NCBI GenBank assembly: GCA_021825925.1
Contig: JAKAFP010000005.1
Span: 310,001-374,000, forward strand
Length of the DNA: 64,000 nt
Direction: 5' to 3'
Origin: Chloroflexota bacterium
Lineage (GTDB): Bacteria > Chloroflexota > Anaerolineae > Anaerolineales > Anaerolineaceae
Part shown: piece by piece, positions 24,660-32,313 of the stretch
Layout of the letters: each line of letters opens with the position of its first letter
How positions within the stretch are numbered: the first letter of the stretch is position 1
Notes under the pieces: generated by a model
Told to the model about the DNA's origin: nothing
What the model saw: only the letters and a program-made list of their open reading frames with translations
Database searches by the model: none
Made by a program: the position numbers and the translations under genes

Positions 24660-26078
24660 CTATGCCTTAGATTCTGAGGTCTTTTGGTTGTTTTGCACGG
24701 TGGCGATCTCTTGCTGGCGGTTTTTAAGTCCCAGGGTCAACACCACCATGACGATTGCCACAACACCCACCACGCGATAAGCCGCGCCATAACCCGCCAC
24801 ACCGCCGCCCACGGATGCCGCCACGGCACCGATCAGGGCGCTGCTGATAAGCTGCCCGATACTGGTGGAAAGGGAGATCAATCCCTGCGCAGAAGTGCGG
24901 TTCTCAGCAGAAGCCTCATTGAGCATGATGTAGCGCATCGGCGCGCCAAGCAGTGAAGAAAGTCCCAGGCCAATGATCACCGCCGAGAGGATGAATCCCA
25001 CCAGGGTTGAAGAAATCCAGCTGCTGCTCAACATCATCATGCCGACAGCCAGCAATAGGGTCCCGGCAAAGACCATCACCTTGGAACCGAGCTTGTCCAT
25101 CAGGCGACCAACGAGCGGTGATCCGACGGCCATGGCCAGCACCACCGGCATGAGCATATAGCTGGAATTATGGGTGTTGATGATGGCGGGCAAAGCCGCC
25201 ACCGCAAGCGCCGGAATGAAAACAAGTCCAGATTCTCCCAGGCCGGCACCCGCTGATAACAGGCTGGCCAGTTTGGTCTGGCGGCCTTTAAACAGGTCCA
25301 GATTGATGATCGGATCGGCTGCTTTGCGTTCAATACGCGGTAAAAAGAAGAGCAAAACCAGACCGAGCAGCAAGAAAGGCAACACATTCATTGAAATCAG
25401 GCTGCTGAAGAAATGTTCCGTATCAATTTGATTTAGACTGTACGCCAGGGAAGCCAGGAGGACACTCAAGACCGCCAGCCCAGCCCAATCAAAACCCTGA
25501 TCGGTTTTGGTCTGAACACTCGGCAGCAGCTTCCAACCCATGAGGATCACGATCAGCGCGATGGGCAGGTTGATGATGAACAGCCACTGCCAGGTGGTGA
25601 TCGAGAGGATCACGCCGCCCAAGATCGGACCCACAATAAATGCCAACCCAAATACGGCGCCGATCAACCCCAAAGCACGTCCGCGCTTCTCAGGCGGAAA
25701 AGTATCCCCGATCACCGCGCTGGCCACCGGGAAGATACCCCCCGCTCCAAAGCCCTGCAGGGCACGGCCAGCCAGCAAGACGCCAAACCCTTTTTGTGGC
25801 GAAAGCGCCACGATCAAAGAACCGGCGGCAAACAGCAAGACATCCAGCACATAAAGCGAGCGGCGGCCATATTTGTCAGATAGCTTGGCCATCAACGGCG
25901 TGCCGATCAGGTTGAACAAGACATAGATGCTGAAGGTCCATGCCAGAATGCGATCCCCGACGCCAAAGTAGAGTTTGATCGAAGGCAGTGCGGGGGCTAC
26001 GATGGCAATATCCAGAGCGCCCATTAAGACGCCCAAAAAAAGTACCAATAGAATTCTGTTGCGTGTTTTGTCGTTCAT
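24660..26078 (-). CDS. MFS drug exporter, DHA2 (EmrB/QacA) type
   Basis: 472 residues with 14 predicted membrane helices. Motif A is KLSDKYGRRSLYVLDVLLFAAGS; motif C region is IGAVFGLAFIVGPILGG (antiporter motif), and ALDIAIVAPALPSIK is the DHA2 helix 1 motif D1. Such proteins export hydrophobic drugs in exchange for protons. GAGGAG ribosome site lies in the left arm of the operator palindrome. It leads an operon with the TetR gene and perhaps the membrane protein and SDR that follow. Confidence 0.92.
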   Translation of the reverse strand: MNDKTRNRILLVLFLGVLMGALDIAIVAPALPSIKLYFGVGDRILAWTFSIYVLFNLIGTPLMAKLSDKYGRRSLYVLDVLLFAAGSLIVALSPQKGFGVLLAGRALQGFGAGGIFPVASAVIGDTFPPEKRGRALGLIGAVFGLAFIVGPILGGVILSITTWQWLFIINLPIALIVILMGWKLLPSVQTKTDQGFDWAGLAVLSVLLASLAYSLNQIDTEHFFSSLISMNVLPFLLLGLVLLFFLPRIERKAADPIINLDLFKGRQTKLASLLSAGAGLGESGLVFIPALAVAALPAIINTHNSSYMLMPVVLAMAVGSPLVGRLMDKLGSKVMVFAGTLLLAVGMMMLSSSWISSTLVGFILSAVIIGLGLSSLLGAPMRYIMLNEASAENRTSAQGLISLSTSIGQLISSALIGAVAASVGGGVAGYGAAYRVVGVVAIVMVVLTLGLKNRQQEIATVQNNQKTSESKA

Positions 26079-26082
26079 AACA

Positions 26083-26156
26083 ATAATCTCCTCAACTTAC
26101 TTACCGGTCGGTAAGTAAGTTGAGGAGATTATATGGATTATATACATATGTGTCAA
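26083..26156 (-). promoter_or_regulatory. Exporter promoter with long palindromic TetR operator
   Basis: On the minus strand TTGACA (26156-26151), 17-base spacer and TATAAT (26133-26128). A perfect palindrome with 23-bp arms (26083-26105 and 26110-26132, GGTC between) overlaps the -10, the expected start (~26121) and the ribosome site. The core TTACTTACC-GGTC-GGTAAGTAA is a typical TetR-family operator. Confidence 0.85.
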
Positions 26157-26248
26157 GGGCATTACGTGCAGATGAATCTTTTATGCCAATTTGATTGTGT
26201 GAAAAGTTAATTAGTCATTAATGGGCTTGAAAATCGAAATTATCACCC

Positions 26249-28723
26249 TTATTCTTTTGACAATCTGATAATTAAGGGGTAATCCTTAATCATAAATTCT
26301 TTTATTATCAGAGATCCGTTTTCATTGCTTGACACCAAGGTTTGTTCAATGCCATTAATAACATCAATCCCTGTTGCTTTCCACCCCTCATCATTTGGAA
26401 TTGTTATTGTCGTTTCAATACCTAGGTCGTAATCCACCGCAATTCCGTCATTCCATATAGATAATAATTTCTCACCATTGGGCAAAATAAATCCATACGA
26501 AGCCAGGGGAAAGTCTGTTTTATTAATCGAAATTGGAATCTCTAAAGGTTTAAAACCAGACATAATAGTAGAAAGATATTGATTTGCACTCACCTGTTGA
26601 GGATGGTTCGAGAGAAGGTTTTGAGTGACTGTTACATCTGACCCTAAATGCATCAATAGGGAGCGTGTCAAATATTTTGCGCTTTGGATATTACTATAAG
26701 TAGGCCATCCAGATTCAGGTTGAGAAGGAATAGGCCAATGAATCTCATCAGCAACAAATTCACCCTTAAAGCCGTTAGCTCTTGCAGTCTTTTTAATATT
26801 AATAACCAGATCCGGATATGAATAATAGTATTGTTCGTGATAATCGAAAGCGGGTGAAGAACCATACATCGGATGCCAGGAGATTACATCCACAAGCGGC
26901 ATAATATCCGAGTTTAATACTTTGAATAGATAATCTTGAGAATCCTTATCAATTAGGCTGGTTGTTCCACCGACTACGATCTTGGCTTTGGGGTCCAATT
27001 CACGAATTATAGGTGCTATTCTCTTTATTAATTTGATATAGTCCTTGTAATCTATTTGTTGCGCCGCGTGTGCAGGATCAGGAATATTAGGTTCATTCCA
27101 AACCTCATAAAACGATACCTTGCCATTGAAATGTTGGACAATAAATTTTACATATTCGATGTATCGTGCAATTTCTTCCTCTGTTTGAAACCTTGGGTAG
27201 TGGGGTTGGTTTCCTTTTGAAATCCAATCTGTGTCCCAATATGACAACATATAGGTAAGATTTACCCCATTTTTTAAAAGTTGATCAATAAAACGATCTT
27301 GTTCAGCACTGATACTAAAATCAGAAATGGACCAATCTACTGTTGGGGTTTCCATTCCATTGATTGTGAATCGAAAACGTTTGAATCCCATACTGGTAAT
27401 ATTGCTAGCATCCAGAAATCCATCCGGGTAGACTGGAGGTTCACCCTCCAAATGCCAGAGACTACTACTGTAGGTCCCCATCCAATTATCTTCAAGCTCA
27501 GATGAGGGTAAATAATTCAGAGTAAAAACGGGAAATTCATTGTTTTGTTGCATTAGTTTTGAAGCTGCTATATCAGGAACCGAAGCACTTTGACCTGCAG
27601 TAGGAAATGAAAAACTACTTGAATTTCCTGACTCATCTGTTGCCAAAGATGTCAAATAAGGACCAATAAAAGGGGTTCCCTTTTCTAGAACTAATAATCC
27701 AGCGTCATCAGTTCTTCCTGATATTTCAAAAAACTTCCCTTGTCCAAATTCATCGGAATAAACTTCAACAATACAATTCGAGCATGCTTTAATAGTTATC
27801 TCTCCTTTTTCCAGATCAAAACCAAGGATCTCGGGAGAAGCAATGTTGTCATTTCCCATTCCTGGAGAAATTCCAGCATTTTGATTTTGGAAAATACTAT
27901 TTCTGGTAAACGTGTTTCCTCTCGATCTACCGCTATTCATTTGAATTCCATCAGAGTTAAATGCGATGATATTGTCTGGACCAATTGTGTTATTACTCGT
28001 ACCACTTGATAGGTAAATTCCAGTTCCTGAAATACCAATTGAGGAAGAACCCTTTGAATTTACACCAATAAAATTTCCGGTAATGATGTTATTGGATACG
28101 TCTTTCCCTTGCAAATCGATCTGAGTCCGATTGCCAGTGGAAAGATTACCTTGACCAATTGGACCTACACCCACTGACCGGTTTCCTCCCAAAATATTAT
28201 TTTGAGCCTGATTCATAAATGCAAAACCCGAACCAGGAAAATTGATTACCTGAAGTCCACGGATGATGTTGTCATTAGATTCAATAGAAATACAATTGAC
28301 CCATTCGCCACTCGTTTTACTTCCATCAATAATTACACCTGCATTACTTGCGTCAATAATTAGGGAACCTTGGGTGATACTAGGCAGAGCAACACTTTCT
28401 CCGTGTGTCGTAAGAAAAATCGTCGTCGGTGATTCGGGGGGAAATACTTCAGTATCAAAAACAATCTTATCCCCTGAAATGGCGTCAAGGAGAGCCTGTC
28501 TGAGAGTTCCTGGGCCATCATTCATATAACTGGTAACGACAATCGTTTTTCCAATTGGGGTTGGAACGATCGTTAAAGTTGGATCAAATAAAGTGGGCGA
28601 AGTTAAGATTTTTGTTGGTTTAATTATCGGTGTAGTGTTGGAAGTTTGTGAAATTGGAGTACATCCATTTATTAACAACAAAAGAATAATCATGACTAAA
28701 ATCGCTTGACTAATTTTTGTCAT
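26249..28723 (-). CDS. Surface lipoprotein: beta-helix plus GH39-like glycosidase domain
   Basis: About 824 residues from ATG 28723 (GGAGG upstream). The signal peptide has lipobox LING-C (Cys21). Residues ~60-370 are repetitive (NNIIRG, NNILGG, NNIITGNFIG, NNTIGPDNII), forming a right-handed parallel beta-helix as in pectate-lyase-like proteins. Residues ~400-740 are a TIM-barrel region of GH39/GH5-like clan A: SFYEVWNEP with candidate acid/base Glu544 and VADEIHWP with candidate nucleophile Glu660. A beta-sandwich C terminus follows. Probably a cell-surface polysaccharide-degrading or -binding enzyme. AT-rich relative to neighbours, suggesting transfer. Substrate unknown. Confidence 0.75.
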   Translation of the reverse strand: MTKISQAILVMIILLLLINGCTPISQTSNTTPIIKPTKILTSPTLFDPTLTIVPTPIGKTIVVTSYMNDGPGTLRQALLDAISGDKIVFDTEVFPPESPTTIFLTTHGESVALPSITQGSLIIDASNAGVIIDGSKTSGEWVNCISIESNDNIIRGLQVINFPGSGFAFMNQAQNNILGGNRSVGVGPIGQGNLSTGNRTQIDLQGKDVSNNIITGNFIGVNSKGSSSIGISGTGIYLSSGTSNNTIGPDNIIAFNSDGIQMNSGRSRGNTFTRNSIFQNQNAGISPGMGNDNIASPEILGFDLEKGEITIKACSNCIVEVYSDEFGQGKFFEISGRTDDAGLLVLEKGTPFIGPYLTSLATDESGNSSSFSFPTAGQSASVPDIAASKLMQQNNEFPVFTLNYLPSSELEDNWMGTYSSSLWHLEGEPPVYPDGFLDASNITSMGFKRFRFTINGMETPTVDWSISDFSISAEQDRFIDQLLKNGVNLTYMLSYWDTDWISKGNQPHYPRFQTEEEIARYIEYVKFIVQHFNGKVSFYEVWNEPNIPDPAHAAQQIDYKDYIKLIKRIAPIIRELDPKAKIVVGGTTSLIDKDSQDYLFKVLNSDIMPLVDVISWHPMYGSSPAFDYHEQYYYSYPDLVINIKKTARANGFKGEFVADEIHWPIPSQPESGWPTYSNIQSAKYLTRSLLMHLGSDVTVTQNLLSNHPQQVSANQYLSTIMSGFKPLEIPISINKTDFPLASYGFILPNGEKLLSIWNDGIAVDYDLGIETTITIPNDEGWKATGIDVINGIEQTLVSSNENGSLIIKEFMIKDYPLIIRLSKE

Positions 28724-28822
28724 TATTTCCTCCAAACATTCAACAGACATTTAATTATACACACTCCCCATATTCAAAAAACAACAATGGGGAGTGTGTT
28801 AGTATGGAAAAAATTCAAAAAA

Positions 28823-30127
28823 TCATGCTGCCTTTATCATTTGCTCCAAAATATCTGTTGTCAGCGACTTAGGCCTTTCGATGGGTTTGCCCAGCGCACG
28901 GGACCAGGTCACGTGGGTGGTGATGCCCAAAATACGGCTGAAGCCAAACAGTACGGTGTAAAAATCCATTTCGTTCAGACCAAAGTAGTGCTGCAAGGTG
29001 CCGTTGATGGCGTCCACGTTCGGCCACGGATTCTTGACCTTTTCGTTTTCCTTCAGGATGCCGGGCAGGATCTGGTAGACCTTCTCCACCAATTGGAACA
29101 CGGGGTCATCCGGCAGGTATTTCAAGGCAAACTCGCGCTGTGCCAAAAAGCGCGGATCAGTAACGCGCAGTACGGCGTGTCCGTAACCGGGGATCAATCT
29201 GCCGCTGGCGATGAACTCATGCAAGTAATTGGCTAATTGTTCATCCGTGGGCAATTTACCGTTGAAATGACTCATGACATCCAGCAGCCAGCGCAGGCAC
29301 TCCTGGTTGGCCAACCCATGCAGCGGACCAGCCAGACCGTTCATACCTGATGCGCAGGAGAGGTAGATATCTGCGAGGGCGGAACCCACCAGGTGGCTGG
29401 CATGGGTGCTGACGTTGGCTCCCTCGTGATCGGAATGGAGCACGACAAACAGGCGCATCAGATCCATATAAGCCGGGTCGTGTTTGCCGATCATCCAGGC
29501 AAAGTTGGCGCTCCAATCCAACTTCGGATTGGGCTGCACAAAAATGCCATTGCGATATTTGAGGTTGTAGATGTTGGCAATGATCGTAGGCAGCTTGGCG
29601 GTCAGGTTCAAGCTGTCTTCGAGGTAATATCCCCAGTAATCTTCCTTATCAATGCCGTAATAAAAGCGCCGCGCAAAAACGGACTCACTCTGCAGCGCCA
29701 TGATGGCCTGCGAGAAAAGCGTCATGGGATGGGTATATCCCGGCATCGGCGCCAGAGATTTGAACACATGCTCAGGGACGTTGCTACGCACCTTCCACTC
29801 AATTTCGACCTGGTCGGCTTCCTGTTTGGTGGGCATCTCGCCGGTCATCAACAGGTAATATAAGCCGCCTGCCAGGGGGAATTCGGCACCCTCCGCCTTG
29901 GGCAGTTTTTCAAGTACCTCAGGGATGGTGTAACCGCGCAGCCGAAGGCCCTCGGTGGCGCTGACGTGAGATACGTCCGTCACACCGATGGGAACCCCGC
30001 GGATGCCACCGTAAAGCTGTTCAACGGTGACTTCGGCAACATTGAAACTTCCGTTTTCCTTGACCAGTTTCTTCATCCGGGCACGTTCTGCGGTCAACTT
30101 GGAGATGATGCGGTGTTCTATATTCAT
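28823..30127 (-). CDS. Citrate synthase, mitochondrial (eukaryotic) type
   Basis: 434 residues. It condenses acetyl-CoA and oxaloacetate at the entry of the TCA cycle. The sequence closely follows the mitochondrial enzyme: LRGYTIPEVLEKLP, HSDHEGANVSTHASHLVGSA, GLAGPLHGLANQE, PGYGHAVLRVTDPR. Counting residues gives the catalytic triad His270, His317 and Asp372 (pig H274, H320, D375). It differs from the GltA type II hexamers of enterics, so NADH inhibition is not expected. Its start overlaps the upstream IclR gene by 4 bases, so the regulator and enzyme are cotranscribed. Confidence 0.93.
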   Translation of the reverse strand: MNIEHRIISKLTAERARMKKLVKENGSFNVAEVTVEQLYGGIRGVPIGVTDVSHVSATEGLRLRGYTIPEVLEKLPKAEGAEFPLAGGLYYLLMTGEMPTKQEADQVEIEWKVRSNVPEHVFKSLAPMPGYTHPMTLFSQAIMALQSESVFARRFYYGIDKEDYWGYYLEDSLNLTAKLPTIIANIYNLKYRNGIFVQPNPKLDWSANFAWMIGKHDPAYMDLMRLFVVLHSDHEGANVSTHASHLVGSALADIYLSCASGMNGLAGPLHGLANQECLRWLLDVMSHFNGKLPTDEQLANYLHEFIASGRLIPGYGHAVLRVTDPRFLAQREFALKYLPDDPVFQLVEKVYQILPGILKENEKVKNPWPNVDAINGTLQHYFGLNEMDFYTVLFGFSRILGITTHVTWSRALGKPIERPKSLTTDILEQMIKAA

Positions 30128-30930
30128 GGCTTTTTCCTGTATTGAGTTGGTGAGGAATGCGAGGTGTATCCCAAAAGGCGTGAAATATCCATGGCGGCCA
30201 TCACCGCATCACGCCCATAACGTTCGATTACTTCCTGGCTGAAACGCTGCGAGGGACCTGAAATGGTCAACGCCCCGGCCACCTGATGATCCGGTCCATA
30301 GATGGGGGCGGCAACTCCCGAGGCATCCTGAATCCATTCGCCATGGCTGGAGGCATAACCCTGCTCTCTGATCTTGACCAGTTCCTGTCTGAGCACGTTG
30401 AGGTCTGTAATGGTGTGCCGGGTAAAGGGCTGCAAGGGCACCGTTGCCAGGATGTGCTCCTGCTGCTCCTCACTAAGGAATGCCAGGATCACCTTTCCGG
30501 CGGAACCGGCATAAAGCGGAAGTCGGAGCCCAAGTCTGGCCACAATGCGAACATTCTGTGGAGACTCCAACCGTTCGACACACACCCGGTCGGTACCATC
30601 CAAAACGTAGAGACTGATGGTCTCACGCGAAAGCTGCTGCAGTTCATTCATGATGGGCATAGCCACGGCGCGGATATCCAGAGTTGCCAGGTAGACCCCG
30701 CTCCAGTTGAGAATACGGATGCCCATGCTGTAGGTTTTGGTGTCAAGATTCTGCCGCAGCACACCGCGTTCCTTCATTTCTTGAAGCAGGCGTCCGGTGG
30801 TGCTGGTGGAGAGGCCTGTCATGCGGGCCAATTCACGTACACCAAGATCGGTGCGTTCCTGGGTGAAACAATCCAGGATCTCGCACACGTGCGCCAACAC
30901 TCCTTTTTTTGAACCGTCCAAATCGCTCAT
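30124..30930 (-). CDS. IclR-family transcriptional regulator
   Basis: About 268 residues. N-terminal winged helix (VREL ARMTGLSTSTTGRLLQEMKERG) and C-terminal IclR effector domain with LPLYAGSAGKVILAFL, GYASSHGEWIQDASGVAAPIY and ALTISGPSQRFS. It sits divergent from icd-acn and directly precedes citrate synthase with a 4-base overlap. The intergenic dyad at 30960-30981 is a plausible operator. A role in controlling the citrate-isocitrate segment of the TCA cycle is inferred from position. An ATG at 30942 is an alternative start. Confidence 0.9.
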   Translation of the reverse strand: MSDLDGSKKGVLAHVCEILDCFTQERTDLGVRELARMTGLSTSTTGRLLQEMKERGVLRQNLDTKTYSMGIRILNWSGVYLATLDIRAVAMPIMNELQQLSRETISLYVLDGTDRVCVERLESPQNVRIVARLGLRLPLYAGSAGKVILAFLSEEQQEHILATVPLQPFTRHTITDLNVLRQELVKIREQGYASSHGEWIQDASGVAAPIYGPDHQVAGALTISGPSQRFSQEVIERYGRDAVMAAMDISRLLGYTSHSSPTQYRKKP

Positions 30931-30947
30931 ATTGTGTCCCATATAGT

Positions 30948-30984
30948 AAGACAGCGTCCCACTATTTATTGTATAATAGTGTAC
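30948..30984 (+). promoter_or_regulatory. Promoter and dyad between iclR and isocitrate dehydrogenase
   Basis: AAGACA (30948-30953), 18-base spacer, TATAAT (30972-30977) on plus. A 7-bp inverted repeat (30960-30966 with 30975-30981) covers the -10. Candidate IclR site shared by the divergent transcripts. Confidence 0.55.
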
Positions 30985-31028
30985 ATAATTTAGATGCGTT
31001 TGTCAATTACCCATTTGGAGAATTTTGA

Positions 31029-32312
31029 ATGTCTCAATCAACCACTGCTCAACCCATCACGATTCAAAACGGTAAACTCAATATTCCAGACCACCCGGTT
31101 ATCCCCTTTTTGGAAGGTGACGGGGTCGGACCTGAAGTCATGCGCTCCACCCAGCAGGTGGTGAATGCCGCCGTCCTCAAAGCTTATAAAGGCGACCGCT
31201 CCATCGAATGGCGGGAAGTGTTGGCCGGACAAAAAGCAGAAAAACTGACCGGTAATTCCCTGCCCGAAGAAACCATCAACGCCTTCAAGACTTATCACAT
31301 CGGTCTCAAGGGTCCGTTAAACACATCAGTGGGTGAAGGGGCGCGTTCATTGAATGTCGCCCTGCGCAAGGAGCTGGATCTGTATGCCAACTTCCGCCCG
31401 ACCAAGTATTACTCCCCGGCACCCTCCCCCCTGTCCCATCCTGAACGTGTGGATGTGGTGCTCTTTCGCGAAAATACTGAAGACGTCTACTCAGGCATCG
31501 AGTTCGCCGCCGGCACGGATGGCGCCAGGGCGCTGCTCGAATTCTTCAGAACTCAGTCACCAGAAAATTACGCCCGCATCCGCTTTCCAGAGACCTCCGC
31601 TCTGGGGTTGAAACCTGTCTCAGCCGAAGGTTCCCAGCGCATCGTACGCAGCGCGATCGAGCACGCACTGAAAGCAAAGCGCAAATCGGTCAGCCTGCTG
31701 CACAAAGGCAACATCATGAAGTTCACCGAAGGCGGATTCATGAACTGGGGTTACGATGTGGCTGAAAAAGAATTCGCCGCGGAAACCTACAGCATGCGCC
31801 AGCATAAACGCCTCGCCGCAGAAAAAGGGGAAGAGGCCGCTGGTGAAGCATTAAAAATCGCCAAAGCTGCCGGTAAGGTGATCGTCAAAGATATGATCGT
31901 GGATGCCGCCTTTGAACGCTCGATTGCCCACCCCGAAGACATGGATGTGCTGGTCACCACCAACCTGAACGGCGATTACCTCTCAGACGCGTTGGCCGCG
32001 CTGGTCGGCGGATTGGGCATCGCCCCAGGGGCGAACATCAACTACCTCACCGGCGATGCAGTTTTTGAAGCCGTGCACGGCACCGCACCTGATATCGCCG
32101 GAAAAGACATGGCCAATCCGTGTTCATTGATCTTGTCATCCGTGCTGATGCTGCGCTACATAGGTTGGACGGAAGCCGCCGACCTGGTAGAGAATTCCTT
32201 GAGCCAGACCTTTGCCGGAGGGAACGTCACCCCTGATTTTGCCAGCCAGATGGAAAACGCCATCAGCTGCTCCACCACCCAATTTACTGCCTTGCTGCTT
32301 CAAAGGATCTAA
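31029..32312 (+). CDS. icd: Isocitrate dehydrogenase, E. coli-like fold with NAD-type specificity residues
   Basis: 427 residues. It oxidatively decarboxylates isocitrate to 2-oxoglutarate. Substrate loop EGARSLNVALRKELDLYANFRP includes the Ser107 equivalent of the E. coli Ser113 phosphorylation site. FRENTEDVYSGIE and GDYLSD (metal Asp) are intact. In the coenzyme site the E. coli NADP determinants Lys344-Tyr345, Val351, Tyr391 and Arg395 are replaced by Asp355-Ile356, Ala362, Pro402 and Ser406. The Asp/Ile/Ala set is that of NAD-dependent IDHs and of the classic engineered switch. NAD use is therefore predicted. It is 1 base before the aconitase start. Confidence 0.95.
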   Translation: MSQSTTAQPITIQNGKLNIPDHPVIPFLEGDGVGPEVMRSTQQVVNAAVLKAYKGDRSIEWREVLAGQKAEKLTGNSLPEETINAFKTYHIGLKGPLNTSVGEGARSLNVALRKELDLYANFRPTKYYSPAPSPLSHPERVDVVLFRENTEDVYSGIEFAAGTDGARALLEFFRTQSPENYARIRFPETSALGLKPVSAEGSQRIVRSAIEHALKAKRKSVSLLHKGNIMKFTEGGFMNWGYDVAEKEFAAETYSMRQHKRLAAEKGEEAAGEALKIAKAAGKVIVKDMIVDAAFERSIAHPEDMDVLVTTNLNGDYLSDALAALVGGLGIAPGANINYLTGDAVFEAVHGTAPDIAGKDMANPCSLILSSVLMLRYIGWTEAADLVENSLSQTFAGGNVTPDFASQMENAISCSTTQFTALLLQRI

Positions 32313-32313
32313 G

